DNA from: Candidatus Aminicenantota bacterium
GTDB lineage: Bacteria; Acidobacteriota; Aminicenantia; UBA2199
Length of the DNA: 64,000 nt
Direction: 5' to 3'
NCBI GenBank assembly: GCA_026393835.1
Contig: JAPKZK010000146.1
Span: forward strand, 1 to 64,000
Made by a program: the position numbers and the translations under genes. The notes below the pieces were generated by a model. That model saw nothing but the letters and a program-made list of their open reading frames with translations. It was not told the DNA's origin and ran no database searches. How positions within the stretch are numbered: position 1 is the first letter of the stretch; the number at the start of each line of letters is the position of its first letter. Below are positions 45,173-52,928 of the stretch, piece by piece.

Positions 45173-45684
45173 AAGGATCATCTTTTTCGCCTGACGTCAA
45201 AGATTTTATAAAACTACTGGCGAAATACAATGTGCGTTATGTAATCGTAGGAGGGGAAGCGGTCATATACTATGGCTTTGTTCGCCTGACAGGTGATATC
45301 GATTTCTTCTATGAATCGTCGGGGGAAAACGCAAACAGATTATTCTCCGCTCTATTGGAATTCTGGCAGGGTACTATTCCCGGGATAAAGAAAGTTGATG
45401 ATTTAGTTGGCGAAGATGTTATCATTCAATTTGGAATAATCCCAAATAGAATCGACCTGATAACTTCAATCGACGGGGTAGAATTCAAGGAAGTATGGGA
45501 AGATCGATTAGAGGAAAAAATCTTAATCGGTAATAAAGAGTATCCTATTTATTTTATCGGTCTAGATCAGTTGATTAAAAACAAGGAAAGTGCGAAAAGG
45601 GATAAGGATTTGATGGATGTGAAATACCTTTATGCCTTAAAAAAGAAAGCCCCACCGTCCCCGAATTCCAAGGGAGATTCATGA
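45169..45684 (+). CDS. Nucleotidyltransferase of AbiEii/DUF6036 type
   Basis: A 171-aa nucleotidyltransferase-fold protein. The core is YVIVGGEAVIYYGFVRLTGDIDFF (about residues 24-48), with GG and D-x-D metal ligands. The third acidic residue region follows in NRIDLITSIDG, and the end YFIGLDQLIKNKESAKRDKDLMDVKYL matches the family's C-terminal helix. Such proteins transfer NMP to RNA or proteins and often act as toxins or regulators of accessory pairs. It overlaps the 57-aa gene by 4 nt. Confidence 0.85.
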   Translation: MKGSSFSPDVKDFIKLLAKYNVRYVIVGGEAVIYYGFVRLTGDIDFFYESSGENANRLFSALLEFWQGTIPGIKKVDDLVGEDVIIQFGIIPNRIDLITSIDGVEFKEVWEDRLEEKILIGNKEYPIYFIGLDQLIKNKESAKRDKDLMDVKYLYALKKKAPPSPNSKGDS

Positions 45685-45804
45685 ATCCGCCCCCGGTTTT
45701 TTCTTTCTCACTTTGAATGGGAAACGCCTTTTTTGGGCGGTGCATTGATGCCTCGAGCCCCTATACCAACCCCCTTGGATATTAATTGAATCCTGTAAGC
45801 GCCC

Positions 45805-46110
45805 GAATCACTCCTTTTTTCTATTATATCACCCCTCGAAGGTATGATATCAACCCTCCGGGGTTTCTTATTTAGCATCTAAAAGGATCGATCTCAAGCC
45901 TAACAGGGGTTAATTCGATTCCCAAAGGATCGGCATCGATCCTTAAAGGATCGATACCATCCCTAAAATTTTTTTTGGTAACTTTTTTGAGAGGTGATAC
46001 ATGGACTCGAAGTGGTGAGATAACCGTAAGAAGGAGTGATACAATAACAAAAAGGCTTGATACAGGACCTTTAAAGGGGTGAGGCAGGCGCCCCGAAAAG
46101 GGGAATAATA
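45805..46110. repeat. Array E, about 21-nt period, inverted halves
   Basis: Left part: TATCACCCCTC-like units at 45806, 45827 and 45848. Centre: AAAGGATCGAT units at about 45885, 45906, 45927 and 45948. Right part: GAGGTGATAC units at about 45991, 46013, 46034, 46055 and 46076, the reverse complement of the left unit. The array therefore changes orientation around the palindromic ATCGAT centre, as array B does. Confidence 0.75.
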
Positions 46111-46408
46111 GCAAAAAGAGTTGTTATCTGCCCCCCAAAGGATCGATATAAGCTCAATAGGGTATAAAATATAGGCAGGCAGGATTAATATATATGCCGG
46201 GAGGGGTGGCATAAGGATTCACCGGGCAAAAGCCGGACTATTCAAAAATGGACATACCCACTTGATATGAGAAAGAACCATTTTATTCTTCATCTTCATT
46301 CATACTTGTTTTTCCCAGCTTCGTCGCTTCTGCGCTTCCTCGCTTCCCGTTTTTCCGTGGTACGCATGTTTTGGTTATTGGGTATTGGTGAAGGGTAAGA
46401 TGGCGACT
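46111..46408. other. Gene-free spacer
   Basis: Remains of AGGATCGATAT units and GGCAGGCAGGATT words, then about 150 nt with no structure I can name. Confidence 0.6.
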
Positions 46409-47272
46409 TCAAGTTAAACTTGAGATTCTGACTTGATTTTTACGTTCTTCTCTATAAGCCTTGTCATATTCTCTGAATTTTTTTTCAATGCGTTTGCTAT
46501 AGGACCGTATTTTTATACAAAATATTATTATTAGAGTGAGAAACAAGATGGCAAATACCTCTTGACTGAATAACCGAATCCTATCTCCCCATCCAATTTG
46601 TTCGAAAAAGGAGGGATGCGAAGTTTGAAATAGCGAGGGAAAAATAAACACATGAAAAATATCTGAAAAGATCAAAAACAGGATAGAATAAACAGGAAGA
46701 AATAAAAACACCTTGAAAACCTTTTTTATTATCGACTCCGATCGAGACTTTCGCCGCACTTTTCCAATGCGTTTCCGCGATCTATCTTTCCGTTTAAAAT
46801 TTAAAAACAGCATGTAAGACGCAACCCCATTATAAATCCACTCCTTGTATAATGAGTTCCATTGATTCAGCTTCCGGGCTTTTTCAAATAGTGAAAGAGT
46901 CACATAGTATTCGCGTTGAATACTCAGGAAAAACCAGGTAGCAATAATCAAAAGGCCGATAGAACCAAAAATCGAGCAATCGCCTACCCATACCTTGACA
47001 CCCAAAATCCCTAAAAAGGGAAGTGAAATATTCGTACTATCCACCCATTGTTCTATTGCTTTGGTATGGATTATTTTAGCCACATCATTTTGGGGCATTG
47101 CTTCTTTTAAAGCAAAGTTGGTATACCAGGAAAAATAGGCATTCCATGTTATCAGGATAATCGCAAACGAGACTATGGTCGATACGAAGAAGGCAATTCG
47201 AGTGATTCTTTGAGCATCTTTTGTGGCCTCCATATTGAATTGCAAAGCATTTTCTTCAATTTTATTGTCCAA
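46409..47272 (-). CDS. Four-helix membrane protein of unknown function
   Basis: A 287-aa integral membrane protein. Hydrophobic helices lie at about residues 21-45 (IAFFVSTIVSFAIILITW), 100-125 (IFGSIGLLIIATWFFLSI), 190-215 (FLFLPVYSILFLIFS) and 240-265 (FAILFLTLIIIFCIKI), with a charged C-terminal tail. The loop after helix 2 (REYYVTLSLFEKARKLNQW) is conserved-looking. I recognise no family. The start is TTG at 47272, chosen because GAGGTGAT lies just upstream. It follows the FHA and kinase genes in the same direction and may be their membrane partner. Confidence 0.7.
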   Translation of the reverse strand: MDNKIEENALQFNMEATKDAQRITRIAFFVSTIVSFAIILITWNAYFSWYTNFALKEAMPQNDVAKIIHTKAIEQWVDSTNISLPFLGILGVKVWVGDCSIFGSIGLLIIATWFFLSIQREYYVTLSLFEKARKLNQWNSLYKEWIYNGVASYMLFLNFKRKDRSRKRIGKVRRKSRSESIIKKVFKVFLFLPVYSILFLIFSDIFHVFIFPSLFQTSHPSFFEQIGWGDRIRLFSQEVFAILFLTLIIIFCIKIRSYSKRIEKKFREYDKAYREERKNQVRISSLT

Positions 47273-47292
47273 ATATCACCTCTTTCACTTAC

Positions 47293-47427
47293 TTATCTCA
47301 AGGCTTTTAATAATTTTAAATCCTGGAAATCGATTCGCATTCCCCCGCTCTCCTGTTTGAGGAAAAAATTCATTTTTTCCATTACCTCAACGATATCCGG
47401 GTGGTAGACCGGGGCTTTTTCCAGCAT
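47293..47427 (-). CDS. Possible small protein (44 aa)
   Basis: The frame reads MLEKAPVYHPDIVEVMEK, then FFLKQESGGMRIDF and LKLLKALR, protein-like in composition and filling the gap between the FHA gene and the membrane-protein gene. The frame is open 10 codons further upstream (DDPQFKYR) but lacks a start there, and no ribosome site is seen. It may be a real small gene or a decayed end of a larger one. Confidence 0.35.
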   Translation of the reverse strand: MLEKAPVYHPDIVEVMEKMNFFLKQESGGMRIDFQDLKLLKALR

Positions 47428-47470
47428 TCGATATTTAAATTGTGGATCATCCGTTCAATTTGATAAAAAC

Positions 47471-48430
47471 TTATTTTTCATATAAGTTAATAACAATTTC
47501 GCCCATCTCGATGACAAAACCATAATCAAGAGTAGCGTGCTCATCTATTGCCAGAGGCTTACCGTTAACTTTCGTGGGATTTGTGGTGGAATAATTGATA
47601 AGCATGTATTTCCCATTGATCCATATCAATTTGGCCTGTTTTTCAGAAACAGTCAGGGATTTCAATTGAATATAGTCATTATCGGCACATGGCTTTCTGC
47701 CAAAGATAAATCCCGTTTCCTTTTGGCTTATATCGATAAAAAGCCTGATATTGTTGCAAACATCGCCGCCCCTTATAAACTCAAAGCGACCGGGAAGTAT
47801 TTCCAATGTATGCTCAGAATTAATAGTCATCCTTAATATCGTATTTTCAATAACATCCGGGGAAGATTCTATGGGGGCAGTACCTTGACCGGGATCGGAA
47901 TAGCCTTCGCTGTCAGCAGAAAGAGCCATAGACGTTTGCCATTTAGAGTTCCTGTTGAAAATTAAAAAAATGGAGAGAACTGCAATAATAACCAATAAAA
48001 ACGCAGCTATTCCAAAAAGGAGATTTATCAATCCCCCTGATTTTGTTCCTGGAGACGCATTAGGGGTCTCTATAGTAGGGGCAGCAATTTGGCCAATCGG
48101 TTTCCTCTCATTTTCAAAAATATTAACCTCCTTCTTATCACCCTCGGCATCTACGATAGAGACCATGCCCGTAATTTCGTAACGTTGATCGACTTCCGGT
48201 AAATTTCCAATCGTAAAAATTTTTATAGTATCACCATAGAAATCCTGGAAAATATAACACTTTGAGTTTTTCGTTTTTTCCAGGCTGTATTTGATTACTT
48301 TTCCTTCCAACCGAACAGTATCTCTCAAAAAAACATATGGAGTTTCCAGGATTTGCTGAATTCTCACGGTATCCATAGCATATAGAGCGACTACCGCCAA
48401 CAGCACCAACAAAAAAATTACTCTCTTCAT
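47471..48430 (-). CDS. Membrane protein with OB-like and FHA domains
   Basis: A 319-aa protein. A signal or anchor (residues 1-18) leads into a periplasmic part (about 25-110) like a small OB-fold (VRLEGKVIKYSLEKTKNSKCYIFQDF). A membrane helix follows (LLFGIAAFLLVIIAVLSIFLI, about 135-157). The cytoplasmic end is an FHA domain: FIFGRKPCADNDYIQL, TVSEKQAKLIW and TKVNGKPL, with the phosphothreonine-binding Arg and Ser. I use the ATG at 48430; the ATG at 48433 is too near AGGAGG. It lies 114 nt after the kinase, its likely phosphorylation partner. Confidence 0.85.
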   Translation of the reverse strand: MKRVIFLLVLLAVVALYAMDTVRIQQILETPYVFLRDTVRLEGKVIKYSLEKTKNSKCYIFQDFYGDTIKIFTIGNLPEVDQRYEITGMVSIVDAEGDKKEVNIFENERKPIGQIAAPTIETPNASPGTKSGGLINLLFGIAAFLLVIIAVLSIFLIFNRNSKWQTSMALSADSEGYSDPGQGTAPIESSPDVIENTILRMTINSEHTLEILPGRFEFIRGGDVCNNIRLFIDISQKETGFIFGRKPCADNDYIQLKSLTVSEKQAKLIWINGKYMLINYSTTNPTKVNGKPLAIDEHATLDYGFVIEMGEIVINLYEK

Positions 48431-48544
48431 CATAACCTCCTTTACATGCTTATATCTCAAAAATCATTATAGTTGAAACGATTAAAAATTGCAATACAAA
48501 AAATGATGGCTAACCTTACAAAGATACTGCATTTCATGCAATTA

Positions 48545-49606
48545 TTAAACTTCATTTGCAACGGTTTCCTGCCTGGAATTCTTCCCAACAGCAGATATAT
48601 CAGTTTGCTGTCGAACGTTTTTTGAAATCGGTGAATTTGCATTTCCATCGATAGTGCCTAGAAATTTGAGTTTAACGAAATACAGTAGGACAAGCAAGGA
48701 CAATAGCAGAATAATAAGCGCTATTACTTGCCATATTTGCTTTATTTTAATATTTCTTTCCCAGGAAACCGGAAAACTTTCTACCGTAATCTCCACGTCA
48801 TCGCCGTAGATTAATTGCTTGAGTTGTTTTACGGCTTCATTTAAATCGTGTAACCGCTCCTTTTTATTTTTCGCCATCATCCATTCTATAAGCGGCTGAA
48901 ATTTTCTTAATTCTCTTGGTAAAGGAGGGATAGGGGAATTTATATGCACATCCAATATTTTTCTGTAATCTTTAGACATATAGGGAACTTCCCCGGAAAG
49001 CATCGCATATAAAACCACCCCCAGGCTGTAGATATCGCTCAAATAATCACCCCTTTCTCCTTTGCACTGTTCCGGGCTCATATAGGCGGGAGTCCCCAGA
49101 ATCATCCCGGCCTCCGCCAAAGTCGTACCGGCATCCATATCCTTTGCCAGCCCAAAATCGGCGATAACGGGGGTGCCGTCTTTCCTAAAAAGAATATTCC
49201 CCGGTTTAATATCCCTGTGCACAACCTTCTTAGAATGTGCGAACTTTAAGGCCCGTGCCACGGGTTTAAAAATTCGTAGAACCTCTTTGACCGGCAAGCG
49301 CCCATGGCTATTCAACTTATCCCGCAAGCTTTCCTCCAGATACTCCATTACAATATAATGGAAATTACCGGACTTCCCCACATCATGAATCGTAACAATA
49401 TTGGGGTGGTATAATTTTGACACAATCCTGGCCTCTTTTATAAAACGCCGAACATAAACGGAATTATCTTCAAACCCCGGTTTAAAAACTTTTATGGCCA
49501 CTTCGCGGTCCAGGTTGCTCTGTATTGCGTAATATATGTTTGCAGTCGCCCCTTCACCGATTTTTTTTTGAATTTTATAACCTGGAATTTTTGGGAATTC
49601 TCCCAT
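48545..49606 (-). CDS. Transmembrane Ser/Thr protein kinase
   Basis: A 353-aa PknB-type kinase. It shows the glycine loop GEGATANIYY (residues 17-26), the lysine of VAIKVF (about 39), HRDIKPGNIL (catalytic Asp about 133), ADFGLAKD (DFG) and SPEQCKGERG. The catalytic domain ends near 270; one membrane helix (WQVIALIILLLSLLVLLYFV, about 290-312) leaves about 40 residues outside, with no sensor domain. Being upstream of a membrane FHA protein suggests a phosphorylation relay. It is related to the kinase at 22905 but lacks the DUF1566 part. Confidence 0.92.
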   Translation of the reverse strand: MGEFPKIPGYKIQKKIGEGATANIYYAIQSNLDREVAIKVFKPGFEDNSVYVRRFIKEARIVSKLYHPNIVTIHDVGKSGNFHYIVMEYLEESLRDKLNSHGRLPVKEVLRIFKPVARALKFAHSKKVVHRDIKPGNILFRKDGTPVIADFGLAKDMDAGTTLAEAGMILGTPAYMSPEQCKGERGDYLSDIYSLGVVLYAMLSGEVPYMSKDYRKILDVHINSPIPPLPRELRKFQPLIEWMMAKNKKERLHDLNEAVKQLKQLIYGDDVEITVESFPVSWERNIKIKQIWQVIALIILLLSLLVLLYFVKLKFLGTIDGNANSPISKNVRQQTDISAVGKNSRQETVANEV

Positions 49607-50090
49607 GGTAAGTCCTCTTACTTATTATTCGATAGGCTTCCGCCCCCTAAAATTCATCATTTACATTTACTCCGCATTTGCCATTCAACCATATATACGT
49701 GGATACATCTTTATTTTGAACCTTTGGATTTCGGATATATTTCTGGTTTCGGATTTCAGATTTTCAACCTTCGCGGCTATCTGATCTTTTCAGATTTTTT
49801 CTTACCTTCTTACATTCTAAATTTCGTCTTCATTGTCCTTTAGTGTCCGTTTTTGTTTGTGGCTGGTTTTCAGGTCATGGGTTAGGGGCAGGAAAAAGTC
49901 CGAAAGACAACTTTGTGCTACCCTATTCCAATTGAGATGCCGAAATCATATGATCTAAGAAATTCTCTAGATTTTAAGCAAATGCTTTCAAAATGCTATT
50001 TGAAAGTTTGAGGACGTTACCCCTTCCATCTCTAAGGGTGTACTTCTCTATCTGCATTAAAAAATTGTAAAAGAAATGATGATTTAGATC
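49607..50090. other. Gene-free spacer with dispersed words
   Basis: TTTGGATTTCGGATATATTTCTGG-type words (49720-49800) like those at 12770; then about 250 nt of AT-rich sequence with no gene. The change to AT-rich DNA begins here and runs to about 55.8 kb. Confidence 0.65.
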
Positions 50091-50363
50091 TCAATTTAAA
50101 AGATCAACACGCACTTTTTTCCCGAAAAAACGAACGTTTGACAGATAAGTTTGAAATTCCTCGCCTTCAAATGCATTGAAAAATTTAAAAAACTTATCGT
50201 CATCAATCAATTCTTGCCCAGGGAGCGTTTCATACATCCCCAAAGGCCCGTCGTCTACTCTGAATTGTGAGTTTGTGGATTCTACTTCCTGTAAAGATTC
50301 ATGGCTAATCAGAAAAGTAATGAAATCATCATTGTGAAGCTCATTTTCCTCGTGATATCCCAC
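50091..50363 (-). CDS. 90-aa acidic protein, last gene of the AT-rich operon
   Basis: A 90-aa protein with net negative charge (EENELHNDDF, FRVDDGPLGMYETLPGQELIDDDKFF), ending in a more basic stretch (FFGKKVRVDLL). No membrane segment and no family I recognise. The start is GTG, preceded by GGGAGG at good spacing, and lies 60 nt after the MBL-fold gene stop in the same direction. As the small last gene of an operon with a HExxH protein and an MBL-fold protein it could be a substrate, inhibitor or immunity-like partner. All of this is inference. Confidence 0.65.
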   Translation of the reverse strand: MGYHEENELHNDDFITFLISHESLQEVESTNSQFRVDDGPLGMYETLPGQELIDDDKFFKFFNAFEGEEFQTYLSNVRFFGKKVRVDLLN

Positions 50364-50423
50364 TTTTGCCTCCCAAATTTTCTAAAATATTATATTATAT
50401 TAAAAATCATGATTTTGCGAATT

Positions 50424-52928
50424 TTAAAAATTAAAAATCTCCGTTTTAATGCTTTCACAGTTTTTGCAGACCATTTGTATATTTTCTCTTCTGTCAAATA
50501 TCCCTCGCCTTCGTTGATTGATATTCTCATTTAACTTGACAAAACCCCCATTATTTTTATTGCAAACAGAAGAACAATAAACATGTAATTCATTCTTCTC
50601 ATCCCATTGTACACGAATTCCCGTTTCTCCAGCTAAAATTTTTTTGATTGTTCCATTACTTTTTAATATATCTTTCCCCAATGCCTCTGTAATAAATAAT
50701 CTACAATCGGCTTCCGCTTGACCCTCAAAAAAATCACTAACAACCGCAAGTTTACATTCCTTCAATTGCATCAATGTGCTGAGTATACCGGAATAACCAA
50801 GTTGGTTAGCTTTAACATATTGTGGCAATACCTGCGGTCTCGAACTATCCGTTGCGGCAATATCCTTCAATCGCACAGAGCTTGAATTTAAAATTACCAA
50901 GTCTGGTTCTAAACCGGAGAATAAATCTTTTTCGTATTCCGCATCTCCCGTAAAAAGAATTTTAGTTATCGGCTCACCATTTCGCATTGGCATTATCAAC
51001 AATCCATAGCTCCAAAACCGCTTCCCAAAATCATTCTCCTTTTTTTCTGAAGATATCCTTTTAAATCCCAAATATCTGTCTAGCCGTCGATATTCTTCCA
51101 AAACTTCTTCTGGATATTTATTTTTTGAGGTAAATCTTGAATCCCTATATATCTCGTGAGTAACCTCAATAGGTTGGATAACAAATCCATTCTTCATCCC
51201 CCAATCTGTATTGGGTAAGTAATAGCCTTTTTTGCTGTTTATAACTCCGGAAGGCCCTCCAAATACATTAATGCAGAAATCTTCCCGCAACTTTTCAGGG
51301 TACATCCATTGGTCATCCTCATCAGGCAACAAATAATAAAACCGCTTATATCCCGCATATTGGTTATACTCCCGTATTCCAAGTATAATACGTTGCAGGT
51401 CGGCAAAATGATCATAATGAGTATGAGTACACACCACACCATTAATATCAGAAATATCAAAATCGGTATGTCTAACAAGATTTTTGAGGAAATCAGGACC
51501 AGGATCAATCGCTAATCCGAAGCCGTTGTGAAATATAAAATGTCCCCCACCAAAACTAGAATAAAAATTTTTATTATTCTCAAAAATACTTGCTGTAGAG
51601 CCCCATTTTCTTAATAGGCAAAGCTCAGTCGGGATACGTTTCCCCTTATCTAATTTCAATGTGGGTGTTTTAAAAAAATCAGCAGTTCCGGTAGAATATT
51701 TATTTCCAAGGGAGGTTGCAAGAACCTTCAACCTTTCCTTATTAAATCGCTTTCTACAAAACTCCCAAAAAGATTCAGCTTCAAAGCGCTTCATAATATC
51801 TATTCTTAATGATTCTACTTCCTTTGAACAGTTATATTCTTCCTTGAGACGATTCAACTCAGTTTTTACATCAGTCACCAATTTAATAATAGCCTCAATT
51901 GAAGTATCCTCAGCACCATTTGGTTTAGTTTTCAATAGTTCTGACAATTTTCCTGTTTTTTTATAAAAATCAGCAAGGATTGTATCAGGTTTAATAAATA
52001 TAGCAGTTGAAAAAAAATCGCTCACATCTGCGTAGCGATACTTAATGTATTTTATCTGGCAGAAAATATTCTCCTTTAGTTCTTTGCCATCATAATATAG
52101 ATTTGTTCCCTTTATAGCATTAAGGGATGTCATTGCAACCGTTATATAATACTCAAACGATAAATAAAGTAAGCGAATATAACTCTCGTATGTTCTAGTA
52201 ATCAAATTTTTAATATCATCAAGCGCGTTGCATTTTTTCATCTCAAGGGAATTAAAGAAACCTGGAGTGTACAAATCAGCCAGGATAACACTATAAACTG
52301 CTAACAATTGACGTTTAAGAAGCCACCTACCAAAAGTTATGGTTGTTTTATTCGACGATATGTTCCTTTCATTAATTGATAATTTATTAGAATAAATATT
52401 TAAATCACAAAACAAGGAATAACATTCTTTACTTGTCGTACTATCTAAAAATCGGTTTAAAACTTTTACCCAACTTGAATTTATATGGTTCGAGAAATTT
52501 CTATCCATCTTCGAATCAAGTTGCAATTCTAATATTTTGTCTTCAAAACCTAACTGTGCCAGGAAGGTAACCATTAAATCTATTTCTGTTGTAAGTTTAA
52601 AATCATTATCAGTTTTTTTAGTACTATCATATTTAAGTAAGTAATTTGAAATTAATTTTTCAGGGGATTTATTACAAAATCCCGTCAAAAAGATTTTTTC
52701 GGCTTCTTCGAAACGTGAGGTTTGCCACAGATAATAAAAGGAACTATTCAAGGGAGCATAATATGGAGATGTAGTCATATCTCCTATTCTGTATTTATTT
52801 TTCATTTCTAAAAGATTGAGACATTCCTTTGCTATATAGTATTGTAACCTTGTTGTGCCCATAGTTTCTTTTAGAAACATGCCAATATCTTCAAAAAAAT
52901 CTCTAATCAATTCGGTATTTGGGTTCAT
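50424..52928 (-). CDS. Large MBL-fold protein with helical N-terminus
   Basis: An 834-aa protein. Residues 1-430 are helical and without recognised domain. Residues about 440-740 form an MBL-fold domain: GGGHFIFHNGFGLAIDPGP, the zinc motif THTHYDHFADL, later ILFTGDAEYE and VVSDFFEGQAEADCR. The C-terminus has paired cysteines (YCSSVCNKNNGG, CKNCESI) that could bind zinc, between which lies RRRGIFDRREN. The start ATG shares one base with the upstream stop (TGATG). It could be a nuclease or hydrolase; its AT-rich composition differs from the flanking nuo and kinase genes. Confidence 0.75.
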   Translation of the reverse strand: MNPNTELIRDFFEDIGMFLKETMGTTRLQYYIAKECLNLLEMKNKYRIGDMTTSPYYAPLNSSFYYLWQTSRFEEAEKIFLTGFCNKSPEKLISNYLLKYDSTKKTDNDFKLTTEIDLMVTFLAQLGFEDKILELQLDSKMDRNFSNHINSSWVKVLNRFLDSTTSKECYSLFCDLNIYSNKLSINERNISSNKTTITFGRWLLKRQLLAVYSVILADLYTPGFFNSLEMKKCNALDDIKNLITRTYESYIRLLYLSFEYYITVAMTSLNAIKGTNLYYDGKELKENIFCQIKYIKYRYADVSDFFSTAIFIKPDTILADFYKKTGKLSELLKTKPNGAEDTSIEAIIKLVTDVKTELNRLKEEYNCSKEVESLRIDIMKRFEAESFWEFCRKRFNKERLKVLATSLGNKYSTGTADFFKTPTLKLDKGKRIPTELCLLRKWGSTASIFENNKNFYSSFGGGHFIFHNGFGLAIDPGPDFLKNLVRHTDFDISDINGVVCTHTHYDHFADLQRIILGIREYNQYAGYKRFYYLLPDEDDQWMYPEKLREDFCINVFGGPSGVINSKKGYYLPNTDWGMKNGFVIQPIEVTHEIYRDSRFTSKNKYPEEVLEEYRRLDRYLGFKRISSEKKENDFGKRFWSYGLLIMPMRNGEPITKILFTGDAEYEKDLFSGLEPDLVILNSSSVRLKDIAATDSSRPQVLPQYVKANQLGYSGILSTLMQLKECKLAVVSDFFEGQAEADCRLFITEALGKDILKSNGTIKKILAGETGIRVQWDEKNELHVYCSSVCNKNNGGFVKLNENINQRRRGIFDRRENIQMVCKNCESIKTEIFNF

